From Rhodococcus sp. 14-2483-1-2 (GTDB lineage Bacteria; Actinomycetota; Actinomycetes; Mycobacteriales; Mycobacteriaceae): a DNA stretch of 64,000 nt. Each line of letters begins with the position of its first letter. The first letter of the stretch is position 1. The notes under the pieces were generated by a model that was not told the DNA's origin, ran no database searches, and saw only the letters and a program-made list of their open reading frames with translations. Both the position numbers and the translations under genes were made by a program. Of this stretch, positions 43,489-51,504 are shown piece after piece. The DNA lies in the NCBI RefSeq assembly GCF_002259405.1, contig NZ_NPFW01000002.1:310001-374000 (forward strand), in the 5' to 3' direction.

Positions 43489-43685
43489 CGTGTCTCTTCC
43501 CTTCGTAAGTTCTGATCCCCACCGGGGATCTCCCCGTCGGTCATCAGTAGAACGTCTGACATCCGGACAAAAGTTCCCAGGAGGAGAACTTCTACGACGG
43601 ACAAATCGGACTCTACCGGGTAGGGCCCCGACACGCGGAGACGACCGCGTGTGTGACACCGAATCGAAACGGGCACTATGAGGAA

Positions 43686-44111
43686 ATGGCAATCGAAGAC
43701 GGACCCGACCAGACCTTGGACCCCAGTGAAAGCGTCGACTCCGACGAGGTGCGCAACGACGACGGTGACACCGTGGTCGATCCTCCCGACCACTGGAGCG
43801 AGGCCAACAGCTTCGGCACCACCGCCCGCGAGGCAGCCGAGGGCGAGAGCCTGGACCTCAAGCTCAGCGAGGAAGAACCCGATGTCGCCGTCGAGGAAGA
43901 TCTCGACCGCCCGATCACCGAGACCCCCGACGAGGAGTTGACCGAGGAACTGGTCGACCACGTCATCGAGGAATCCGACGAGGATCCCGACATCGACTAC
44001 GCGGAGGGCCAGCGTCAGGCCGAGATCGTCGAGGGCACTCTCGTCGAGGATCTCGGACGCAACCGGGGACAGATCGACGGAACCCCGGAGGACGGCGGCC
44101 CGGTCAGCTGA
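43686..44111 (+). CDS. Acidic DUF5709-like protein
   Basis: A 141-aa, highly acidic protein (repeated DE-rich stretches such as SEEEPDVAVEEDLDRP) with no membrane segment or cysteine. It resembles the DUF5709 family, common in actinobacteria and of unknown function. The ATG at 43686 has GAGG very close; a GTG at 43653 is an alternative start. Upstream gap 43489-43685 has short dyads (AAGTTC/GAACTT; CTACC-G-GGTAG) of unclear use. Confidence 0.65.
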   Translation: MAIEDGPDQTLDPSESVDSDEVRNDDGDTVVDPPDHWSEANSFGTTAREAAEGESLDLKLSEEEPDVAVEEDLDRPITETPDEELTEELVDHVIEESDEDPDIDYAEGQRQAEIVEGTLVEDLGRNRGQIDGTPEDGGPVS

Positions 44112-44115
44112 CCGT

Positions 44116-45243
44116 CTACCGTTGCTCGCTCGGGCGTACCGAGCGAGCGACGGTGAACTTGCCGTTGCGCCCCATCAGGTCGGTGGGGCCAACGGCGTCG
44201 GCCAGTTCACGTCGGTAGTTCAGGTGGGTGTTGAACACCGTCCACAGCTGACCGCCCGGCCGCAGAACCCGACCGGCCGCGACGAACAATTTGCTGGCCC
44301 CACCCGTGTGCACCGCCGCACCCTCGTGGAACGGCGGGTTGCACACCACCAGATCGACCGATTCCGACTCGAACGTCGACATCGCGTCGTCCGCGATCAC
44401 CGCGACACTCGTCCCGTTCGCCTCCGCAGTGGCCGCTGCCGACGCGATCGCTGCGGACGAGCGATCGGTGGCGATCACCTCGAGATCGGGCCTCGTTCGG
44501 GCCAACTCGGTCGCGAGAATTCCTGTGCCACAGCCCAAGTCGACGGCAACACGGGCTCGCGGGAGCATCTTCGGAACGTATTCCAACAGGTATCGCGTCC
44601 CGATGTCGAGACCGGCCCCCGCGAACACCGCACCGTGCGCCACCACAGTCAGGTCCAGGTCGGCAATCCGCTTGCTCACCGGATACGTCATGCCCGACGC
44701 CACCGCGCCGCGTGCGGTGAGCACTCGGGCTTTCTGCCGGCCGCGGCCGGCCGTGACCGTCTCGAACGACTTCCGCAGGACGTCGTTCATCGCCGGGGTC
44801 ATGTGCTTGTCTCGTCCGCCTGCGAGGACGACGACGTCCGCCGGCGCATGTGCGGCGATGTGTTCGGCGATCTCGGTCAGTTCGGCCAGACCTCGCGGCA
44901 ACTGCATCAACACCACCCCGACGCCGTCGAGCAGTTCGGCACCCAATGCGTGCTGGGTGTACGACCCGGTCATCGCAACCCGCGCGGCGTTCAGCTCGAG
45001 CGCCCGCGCGCCGGTGACGGCGTCCTGATGAACGCGTACCGCGGTGAACCCGAGAGAAACGGCTCCGAGGGTCAGAGCTCCGTACCGGTCGCCGATCACC
45101 GCGATCGGCGTCGTCCTGTCGATTCCGGGGAGTTCGTCGACGGTATCGAGGACGAGGCGGTCCGCAGCGTCGACGGCATGGAGGTTGGGTGCCTCGGCGT
45201 CGGGCTCACGCCGCAGGGCGTCGAACAGGGATTCATCGGGCAC
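44116..45243 (-). CDS. RsmC/RlmG-like class I SAM methyltransferase
   Basis: The protein is 375 aa. An N-terminal degenerate methyltransferase-like domain and a C-terminal active domain give the two-domain form seen in rRNA guanine-N2 methyltransferases RsmC and RlmG. The C-terminal domain has VAVDLGCGTGILATELA for SAM and VVCNPPFHEG, the NPPF catalytic motif of N-methyltransferases acting on bases. The start is a GTG at 45243 with a weak ribosome site. Which rRNA base it methylates cannot be told. Confidence 0.82.
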   Translation of the reverse strand: MPDESLFDALRREPDAEAPNLHAVDAADRLVLDTVDELPGIDRTTPIAVIGDRYGALTLGAVSLGFTAVRVHQDAVTGARALELNAARVAMTGSYTQHALGAELLDGVGVVLMQLPRGLAELTEIAEHIAAHAPADVVVLAGGRDKHMTPAMNDVLRKSFETVTAGRGRQKARVLTARGAVASGMTYPVSKRIADLDLTVVAHGAVFAGAGLDIGTRYLLEYVPKMLPRARVAVDLGCGTGILATELARTRPDLEVIATDRSSAAIASAAATAEANGTSVAVIADDAMSTFESESVDLVVCNPPFHEGAAVHTGGASKLFVAAGRVLRPGGQLWTVFNTHLNYRRELADAVGPTDLMGRNGKFTVARSVRPSEQR

Positions 45244-45335
45244 ACGGGCAGTATCCCACCCGAACCCGACCGGTCGGACACGGTCGTTCCGCGCGGCAAG
45301 TGGCTATTGCGGCGAATCAGGGGCATGCTCGGGGA

Positions 45336-45458
45336 ATGGAACACAAAGACAAGAACGAGGCACTCTTCAGCCATCCCGACGACGCATCGACCGATGCGCA
45401 CGCCGAAGCCTCGAAGCCTGCCGTCTACACCGCCCTGTTCAGCGGCGCGAACGACTGA
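45336..45458 (+). CDS. Possible 40-aa small protein
   Basis: A 40-codon frame (MEHKDKNEALFSHPDDAS at its start) in the 239-bp gap between a methyltransferase and the BCP gene. GGGGA lies immediately upstream of the ATG. Composition is hydrophilic and not obviously a shadow of another gene. It matches no family I know; existence is uncertain. Confidence 0.3.
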   Translation: MEHKDKNEALFSHPDDASTDAHAEASKPAVYTALFSGAND

Positions 45459-45482
45459 CGTTCGGACGACAACGAACAACTC

Positions 45483-46007
45483 TCACGACAGGTAGCGCAG
45501 GTACTCCAGCGCCTTGGTCGCATGCACGTGACCGCGCTCGCTCTGCACCATCATCCGCACCACTCGGTGCCGATCGATCACGAACGTCGTCCTCTTCACG
45601 GACAGCAACTGCCTCAGATACCCGCGTCGACCCGCGTTCGAGTGGCCGCGTTCGAGCTCTCGAAGCCGACGCCGCCGAGTGAACCACCCGCCGCGTCGCA
45701 CGCCGAATTGTTCGGCCACCGCACCGTCGGGATCGGACAGCAACGGAAAGTCGAACGACCTCTGCAGAGCGAAATGCTGATTCTTGTCGCGGGTGTCGGT
45801 GCTGATCCCTACTCGCTGAGCACCGAACCGTTCGAATTCTGCTCCCAGGTCACGAAAGTGACATGCCTCGGCGGTACAGATGGGACTGTTGGCCGCCGGG
45901 TAGAAGAACAGTACGACCGGACCCGACTCGGTCAGCTCGGAGAGCGCACGGGATTCACCCGAATGATCGGGGAGCTCGAAATCCGGGGCCGTCCGTCCGA
46001 TTCGCAT
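45483..46007 (-). CDS. bcp: Peroxiredoxin, BCP/PrxQ type
   Basis: A 174-aa thiol peroxidase. The peroxidatic Cys44 and the resolving Cys49 lie in SPICTAEACHFRD, the C-x4-C spacing of atypical two-Cys BCP. The thioredoxin-fold start is IGRTAPDFELPDHSGE and VVLFFYPAANS. A charged insert (RRGGWFTRRRRLRELERGH) at about 105-125 is not typical. The ATG at 46007 is used; upstream frame is phosphatase shadow. It reduces peroxides with thioredoxin or mycoredoxin. Confidence 0.88.
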   Translation of the reverse strand: MRIGRTAPDFELPDHSGESRALSELTESGPVVLFFYPAANSPICTAEACHFRDLGAEFERFGAQRVGISTDTRDKNQHFALQRSFDFPLLSDPDGAVAEQFGVRRGGWFTRRRRLRELERGHSNAGRRGYLRQLLSVKRTTFVIDRHRVVRMMVQSERGHVHATKALEYLRYLS

Positions 46008-46024
46008 GACGCAGAGGGTACCGC

Positions 46025-46792
46025 TCAGTCCTGTACGAGCGAGGCAGTCAGACGTCGTCGGAGATCCCGATCGATGCCCAGGTAGTTCAGGTACCCGTCG
46101 AACGAGCCGTGCGACCTCGCCATGACCTCCAGGCCGTGCTCCAGGTAGGACGCGCGGACACCCAGTATCGCCTCGGTGGGGAGAACGTCGTGGAGTCCGG
46201 TCCAGGTTCGGCGGACGTGCGCGAGCAACGGCTCCATCGCGTCGTTGCTTCTCAGATAGTCCGCGACGATGTCGTCCTCGTCGACGCCGGCCGCCCGCAA
46301 CACCGTCGCGACCGTCCACCCTGCCCGGTCCTTGCCCGCTGCGCAGTGCACCAGGACGCCGCCGCGTTGCTCCACGATCTCGTCCACCACCCGCTTGATC
46401 GCGTGGGACGCTCCGTCGAGAGTCGAGAAGGAGGCATACGCCCGCATCATGTAGTCCACTTGAGTCTGCTCGTCCTGAATCGGAGCTGCCTCGTGTGGGG
46501 CTCGCTCACCTTTCAGATTCTCGTACGGCACGGAGATCGACTCGACGCCGTCGGGAACTCGGTCGACGCCGCTCCGTTCGGCCTCCGAATCGCCGCGGAG
46601 ATCGAACACGGTACGAATGCCCAGATCCGCGACAGCGCGCTGCCCGATCTCCGTCAACCCACTCAATTCGGATGCGCGATAGAACAATCCGGGCCGGATC
46701 GTCGCCCCGTCCGTGGTGCGCGTACCGCCGAGATCGCGGAAGTTCCAGGCCCCGTCGAGGGCGAATTGATCGTGTACCGGGGCGTTGCGCAT
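46025..46792 (-). CDS. Protein tyrosine/lipid phosphatase, PtpB-like
   Basis: A 255-aa phosphatase with the P-loop HCAAGKDRAGW (Cys150, Arg156). The N-terminus WNFRDLGGTRTTDG and LFYRASELS match the PtpB/DSP family of actinobacteria, which dephosphorylate phospho-Tyr/Ser/Thr or phosphoinositides. The ATG at 46792 is used. It lies 17 bp upstream of the BCP gene on the same strand, so the two are probably one operon. No signal peptide is present. Confidence 0.85.
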   Translation of the reverse strand: MRNAPVHDQFALDGAWNFRDLGGTRTTDGATIRPGLFYRASELSGLTEIGQRAVADLGIRTVFDLRGDSEAERSGVDRVPDGVESISVPYENLKGERAPHEAAPIQDEQTQVDYMMRAYASFSTLDGASHAIKRVVDEIVEQRGGVLVHCAAGKDRAGWTVATVLRAAGVDEDDIVADYLRSNDAMEPLLAHVRRTWTGLHDVLPTEAILGVRASYLEHGLEVMARSHGSFDGYLNYLGIDRDLRRRLTASLVQD

Positions 46793-46817
46793 GGTTTCGA
46801 CCCTATCGAAGGTGATG

Positions 46818-47390
46818 CTACGAGCGCGGTACCAACCACCGACGCAGCCGGGCGGTGACGAACGGCATCACCACGTAGACCATCAGCGGCGTGCACATCA
46901 TCACCACCAGTGCAGTGCGCAGAGCCACGTTCAGGTCCGTCAGATGTGGCGTGAGAACGATGTTGACGAGCAGACTGACGGCGTAGAAGGCCACGCCGAT
47001 CGAGATCGCCTGCTTCCACCGCGGCGGCGGACCACCGATGACCCGGACGGCGTCGGTGAGGTTGGACTGCGGCTCGAACCATCCCTCCACACCGGAGAGT
47101 CGATGTGTCGCAACGTCGTCGGCGATGGGACGGCCGGTGCTGAGCCAGGTGCGTCTGGCATCCGAGCGCAGCCAGGCGTCGAGGTTGTCGTGTGTCTCGA
47201 ATCGATAGACCACGTGGTAGTCGCTGGAATCACCGGAACTGCGCAGCCAGCCGCCACCGAGAAATCCGGGAAAGGTTCGGACGAGATCCATACCGCGATC
47301 GGTCCACTCCACGAAGTCGGCTTCGTATCCCTGACGGACGCGTCGTGCGACCGAGGTCGTGACGTGATCGAGCGTGTCGGTCGTGGTCAT
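46818..47390 (-). CDS. Antibiotic-biosynthesis-monooxygenase (ABM) domain protein with C-terminal membrane helices
   Basis: A 190-aa protein. Residues 5-100 look like an ABM ferredoxin-like fold (TTSVARRVRQGYEADFVEW; VYRFETHDNLDAWL). Two hydrophobic helices follow (about 128-150 and 155-178). The fused layout with a membrane tail is known in bacteria but unassigned. The ATG at 47390 follows AAGGGG. It sits upstream of the phosphatase gene on the same strand with a 25-bp gap. Confidence 0.7.
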   Translation of the reverse strand: MTTTDTLDHVTTSVARRVRQGYEADFVEWTDRGMDLVRTFPGFLGGGWLRSSGDSSDYHVVYRFETHDNLDAWLRSDARRTWLSTGRPIADDVATHRLSGVEGWFEPQSNLTDAVRVIGGPPPRWKQAISIGVAFYAVSLLVNIVLTPHLTDLNVALRTALVVMMCTPLMVYVVMPFVTARLRRWLVPRS

Positions 47391-47561
47391 GCGGTACCCC
47401 TTCTGCTCGTGTTCGTCGCGGATCGATGTGTTCTACACAGAGTGCGGCCAGATGGACCGACATTCAAATCGTGGGCGGAAACGAAGATCGATGGCTCGAT
47501 GTGCCAAAGGATGTGACAATTCGTCTACATAGACCCATCTCGAGCGACCTGGAGTGGACGG

Positions 47562-48059
47562 ATGGCACAGCACGGACCCGAGTACCGACTCGACGACGTG
47601 GATCGACGCATCGTCACCGAGCTCAGCCGGGACGGCCGGATGTCCATGCGCGCCCTGGCCGAGGCCACCCACATCTCGCGAGCACACGCCTACGTGCGCG
47701 TCGACCGTCTCGTCGACGAAGGGGTCATCGAGGGATTCACCGCACGCATCTCCTACGAGAAAGCGGGGTTCGGCGCGTCGGCGTATGTGGCTCTGTCCAT
47801 TCGGCAGGATTCCTGGCGCGCCGTCGCCGACGACCTGAGCACCTTCCCGTTCGTCGAACACGTCAGCCTCATGGGCGGAGATTTCGACGCGCTCGTCCTG
47901 GTTCGGGCTCCGGACACGTCGGCACTACGCCATCTGGTGCTCGACAAGCTGCAGGGACTCGACGGGATACTGTCGACGCGAACCTGGCTGATCTTCGACG
48001 AGGCGATCGGCCCCGGCGCGCAGTGGACCGCAGAGACAACGAACGGGAGCAATCCATGA
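47562..48059 (+). CDS. Lrp/AsnC-family regulator
   Basis: A 165-aa regulator. The N-terminal helix-turn-helix is MRALAEATHISRAHAYVRVD, and the C-terminal RAM ligand-binding domain runs from about 65 to 145. Its stop overlaps the ATG of the amino-acid dehydrogenase gene (ATGA at 48056-48059), so it is co-translated with its probable target. In such pairs the regulator responds to the amino acid substrate. The upstream gap holds TGTGACAATTCGTCTACA, a possible promoter or site. Confidence 0.87.
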   Translation: MAQHGPEYRLDDVDRRIVTELSRDGRMSMRALAEATHISRAHAYVRVDRLVDEGVIEGFTARISYEKAGFGASAYVALSIRQDSWRAVADDLSTFPFVEHVSLMGGDFDALVLVRAPDTSALRHLVLDKLQGLDGILSTRTWLIFDEAIGPGAQWTAETTNGSNP

Positions 48060-49201
48060 CCACGTCCGAGCGAGAACCGAACTCCACCGACGTCATCGTG
48101 ATCGGCGGCGGAATCGGGGGCGTCTCGCTCGGTTACGAACTCGCGAGCGACCGACGCGTCACACTGCTCGAGCGCGAGAAGACCCTCGCCTTCCACACCA
48201 CCGGCCGCTCGGCCGCGCTGTTCCTGGAGACCTACGGCAACAGCACCATTCGTGCTCTGACGACCGCCAGTCGTGAATTCCTGATGAACCCGCCGGAGCA
48301 CTTCCGGTCCGAACTGCTCGCCCCGCGTCCGCTGCTGCAGATCGCGGCCGTCGGGCGAGGTGACGCGCTCGCGGCAATGTACGCCGATGTCAGCCGACTG
48401 ACACCCGACGCCCAATTGGTCTCTCCTACCGACGCGCGTGCGTTCTTTCCGCCGCTGCGCCCCGAACTGATCGATTGTGCACTGTACGAACCACATTCGA
48501 TGGAGGTCGACGTACACGCGCTGCATCAGGGGTTCGTGCGGGGGCTGCGCGATCGAGGTGGTCGAGTCCACACCGGGGCAGGTGTGACGCAACTGAGACG
48601 CATCGACGGACTGTGGCACGTGCACACCACGGACGGTTCGGTCCACACTGCGCCGCTCGTCGTCGACGCAGCAGGCGCATGGGCGGATGTCGTTGGCGCA
48701 CTGGCGGGTGCCGGTTCGATCGGACTCGTCCCGATGCGTCGGTCGGTGTTCATGGTCGCCGCGCCCGATGATCTCGACACCGCGAATCTTGCGACGTTGA
48801 GCGATATGGACGAGAAGTTCTACATCAAACCGGAAGGCGCACAACTATTGTGTTCACCTGCCGATGAGACGCCCACCGAGCCCAGCGATGCCCGCCCGGA
48901 CGAGCTGGAGATCGCGCGGGCGTTCGACGACATCGCCGAGGCGACCACGCTGACGGGACGACATCTGCGCTCGTCCTGGGCGGGTCTGCGCAGTTTCGTC
49001 CCCGATCGCACCCCGGTCGTGGGCTTCGACACGAAGCTCGAGGGCTTCTTCTGGTGCGCCGGTCAGGGCGGATACGGAATCCAGACGTGTGCGGCGCTGG
49101 CCAGGGTCGGCGCGACGATCGTTCGCGGGGAACCACTTCCGGCCGACGTCATCGCCCGCGGACTCGACGAAGCGGACCTGTCGCCCAGTCGCCTGGGGTG
49201 A
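48056..49201 (+). CDS. dauA: FAD-dependent amino-acid oxidoreductase, D-arginine-dehydrogenase-like
   Basis: A 381-aa DAO-fold flavoprotein. GGGIGGVSLGYELA binds FAD, HTTGRSAALFLETYGN and RALTTASREFL closely resemble the N-terminal part of D-arginine dehydrogenase DauA. The C-terminal RSSWAGLRSFVPDRTPVVG and GQGGYGIQT are typical of the family. It would oxidise D-amino acids (D-Arg, D-Lys or others) to 2-keto acids. Coupled to the Lrp gene, which supports amino acid induction. D-amino acid range is not visible in sequence. Confidence 0.78.
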   Translation: MTTSEREPNSTDVIVIGGGIGGVSLGYELASDRRVTLLEREKTLAFHTTGRSAALFLETYGNSTIRALTTASREFLMNPPEHFRSELLAPRPLLQIAAVGRGDALAAMYADVSRLTPDAQLVSPTDARAFFPPLRPELIDCALYEPHSMEVDVHALHQGFVRGLRDRGGRVHTGAGVTQLRRIDGLWHVHTTDGSVHTAPLVVDAAGAWADVVGALAGAGSIGLVPMRRSVFMVAAPDDLDTANLATLSDMDEKFYIKPEGAQLLCSPADETPTEPSDARPDELEIARAFDDIAEATTLTGRHLRSSWAGLRSFVPDRTPVVGFDTKLEGFFWCAGQGGYGIQTCAALARVGATIVRGEPLPADVIARGLDEADLSPSRLG

Positions 49202-49218
49202 GAGGCGCTTCGCGCCAC

Positions 49219-49258
49219 GTGCACGAAAACTCGAACCCTGCTACGAAGTCCCGCGCAC
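49219..49258. repeat. Copy 2 of the dispersed intergenic repeat
   Basis: This 40-nt stretch matches 32705-32744 at about 32 of 40 positions, including CCCTGCTACGAAGT. It lies between the convergent dauA-like and TetR genes, so it probably acts as a terminator-type hairpin; pairing is weaker than in copy 1. Confidence 0.5.
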
Positions 49259-49269
49259 GACCTGCGCGG

Positions 49270-49887
49270 TCAGCCGGCCACGACGCGTCGTAGATCGCGC
49301 AGCGTGGTTCGGTAGATGTCCACCAGGTCGGCGTCCTGCCCGGCGTCGATGCGCTCGGCCCAGTCGTCGAAGGCGATGCGCATGGCCATTCCGGCACCCT
49401 CGATCAGCAACCGTGCGTACGAACGTGATTCGTGGCCACCGAGTTTGGCGGCCACCGAGTCGGTGACGCGACACAGCGTCATGGCCTCGGTCGCGAAGGC
49501 AGCGGCTCGGAGGTGGTCGTCACGCCCGATGAGCCGTCGGGTACGCAGTAGTCGATCCCGCGCCTCGTGCGGGGCGGCGGAAAATCGTTCGACCGATCGC
49601 TCGTAGAGTGCTTCGATCGCAGTGAGGGTGATGTCCTCGGGTGCGGACGACGCCAGCCAGGCGTCGATGTCGAGCTCGAACTCCGGGGCGAGGCCGAGAA
49701 CCGATTCTTCCTTGGATGCGAAGCTACGAAAGAACGTGCTGGGCGATACTCCGGCCCGACGTGCGATCTGGTCGACCGTCGTCGCGGCGCAGCCCTGCGT
49801 CTCGAACAGTTCGAGCGCGGCACGGGTGATCTCGAGCTGGGTTTCTCGGCGACGACGCTCTCGCAGATCCGGTACGTGCTCGCTCAT
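49270..49887 (-). CDS. TetR-family regulator 3
   Basis: A 205-aa TetR protein with the helix-turn-helix TTVDQIARRAGVSPSTFFRS and a C-terminal sensor domain. The ATG at 49887 is used. It is divergent from a DHA2 efflux gene, with a 146-bp gap carrying the perfect dyad at 49951-49965. The pair is a textbook local repressor/efflux arrangement. Confidence 0.88.
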   Translation of the reverse strand: MSEHVPDLRERRRRETQLEITRAALELFETQGCAATTVDQIARRAGVSPSTFFRSFASKEESVLGLAPEFELDIDAWLASSAPEDITLTAIEALYERSVERFSAAPHEARDRLLRTRRLIGRDDHLRAAAFATEAMTLCRVTDSVAAKLGGHESRSYARLLIEGAGMAMRIAFDDWAERIDAGQDADLVDIYRTTLRDLRRVVAG

Positions 49888-49950
49888 CGTCCTCCACCCA
49901 TCGCCCGCTTCTCGGTATTCTTGCCGTCAACTTACCAGTAATATTCAAGT

Positions 49951-49965
49951 TGACAGTCACTGTCA
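49951..49965. promoter_or_regulatory. Perfect dyad operator between TetR 3 and DHA2 efflux gene
   Basis: TGACAGT-C-ACTGTCA, 15 bp. It overlaps a TTGACA hexamer (49950-49955), a plausible -35 for the efflux gene. It also covers the minus-strand region where a -35 for tetR (GTGACA, with TATTAC 17 bp on) would fall. Confidence 0.6.
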
Positions 49966-50033
49966 CAATGAGTCAGGCTGTCTCGACAGTATTTTTTTGC
50001 ACCTTTGAACCCATACGCGAAAGTTCTCGACAC

Positions 50034-51503
50034 ATGACCACACCAAAGACCGACCACGCACCCGACGGGCAGCTCGCGCCGGGCAGCAAGTTGTTGATCG
50101 GCATCCTCGTCATCGCCACGTTCGTCATGATCCTCAACGAGACGATCATGAGCGTGGCGCTGCCCACCCTGATGGTCGACCTGAGCATCACGGCGACCAC
50201 CGCACAGTGGCTCACCACCGGATTTCTGCTGACGATGGCGGTGGTCATCCCCATCACCGGATTCCTGTTCCAGCGCTTCACACTGCGCCAGGTATTCGTG
50301 GCGGCGATGACTCTGTTCACCGTCGGCACGCTGCTCGCAGCCTCTGCCCCTGGATTCGAGCTGCTCCTGCTCGGACGCGTCACCCAGGCCAGCGGCACGG
50401 CGATCATGTTGCCGCTGCTGATGACCACCGTGCTCACGGTGGTTCCGGCGCACAAGCGCGGCGCGATGATGGGCGTGATCTCCATCGTCATCGCCGTGGC
50501 CCCCGCCATCGGTCCGACCATCTCGGGAGTCATCCTCGATTCGCTGAACTGGCGTTGGATGTTCTGGCTCGTCCTGCCGATCGCACTCGTCGCGTTCGCC
50601 ATCGGGACCACTCTGGTGAAGAACGTGACCCAGACCGGTCGGCCGTCGTTCGATCCGCCGTCGGTCGTGTTGTCCGCGTTGGCTTTCGGCGGGATCGTCT
50701 ATGGCCTGAGCAGCCTGGGACACTCGGCCGAGGAGTCCGTGGTGCCGGTATGGCTGCCACTGGTGGTCGGAGCGATTGCCCTGGTGGTGTTCGTGCTGCG
50801 TCAGATCGCCCGGCAAGATCAGGGTGGAGCTCTACTGGACATGCGTCCGTTCCGTACCCCCACCTTCAGCATCGGCCTCGGCATGATCGCGATCTCGATG
50901 ATGGCCCTGTTCGGCGCTCTGATCCTGCTACCGATGTACCTGCAGAACGTCCGCGGTCTCGACACCCTGGACACCGGCCTGATGCTGCTCCCCGGCGGAC
51001 TGCTGATGGGGCTGCTCGCGCCGTTCGTCGGACGCATCTTCGACCGAATCGGACCGCGCCCGTTGGTCGTTCCAGGTGCGATGGTGGTGAGCGCCGCGCT
51101 GTGGTCGATGACCGTCCTGGACGCGCAGTCCGCCCTTCCGCTCGTGATCGGTATCCACATGCTGCTCTCGGCCGGCCTCGCGCTCATCATGACGCCGCTC
51201 ATGACCTCATCGCTGGGATCGCTTCCCACCCAGCTGTATTCGCACGGTAGTGCCATCTTCAGCACGGTTCAGCAGTTGGCAGGTGCCGCAGGTACCGCAC
51301 TGTTCGTCACCGTGATGTCGAACACCGCAGCAGCCCGAATCGCCGACGGCGCAACCGCTGTGGGCGGCTCCGAGGCCGGGATCCACACCGCCTTCCTCTA
51401 CGGCGGGGCCGTGTCACTGGTGGCGGTGGCAGCGTCGTTCTTCATCCGGGCACCGGCGCGCAGTGATCGCGACGCCGTCGCCCCTGCCCAACCGGTTCAC
51501 TGA
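50034..51503 (+). CDS. MFS transporter, DHA2 (14-TM) drug efflux family
   Basis: The protein is 489 aa with about 14 membrane helices. ETIMSVALPTLMVDL in helix 1 is the D1/DHA2 motif region. AIGPTISGVILDSLNWRWMFW is motif C, characteristic of drug/proton antiporters. The ATG at 50034 has only a weak Shine-Dalgarno (GAAAG); the frame is open from 49950, but that start would lie on the operator. It is controlled by the divergent TetR. Substrate range is unknown. Confidence 0.87.
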   Translation: MTTPKTDHAPDGQLAPGSKLLIGILVIATFVMILNETIMSVALPTLMVDLSITATTAQWLTTGFLLTMAVVIPITGFLFQRFTLRQVFVAAMTLFTVGTLLAASAPGFELLLLGRVTQASGTAIMLPLLMTTVLTVVPAHKRGAMMGVISIVIAVAPAIGPTISGVILDSLNWRWMFWLVLPIALVAFAIGTTLVKNVTQTGRPSFDPPSVVLSALAFGGIVYGLSSLGHSAEESVVPVWLPLVVGAIALVVFVLRQIARQDQGGALLDMRPFRTPTFSIGLGMIAISMMALFGALILLPMYLQNVRGLDTLDTGLMLLPGGLLMGLLAPFVGRIFDRIGPRPLVVPGAMVVSAALWSMTVLDAQSALPLVIGIHMLLSAGLALIMTPLMTSSLGSLPTQLYSHGSAIFSTVQQLAGAAGTALFVTVMSNTAAARIADGATAVGGSEAGIHTAFLYGGAVSLVAVAASFFIRAPARSDRDAVAPAQPVH

Positions 51504-51504
51504 G

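Noticed and set aside
43613..43623. CTACC-G-GGTAG, similar to the mno palindrome arms
   Set aside because: It lacks the GATC centre and has a one-base spacer, and it lies by BI-1 and DUF5709 genes with no link to alcohol oxidation.
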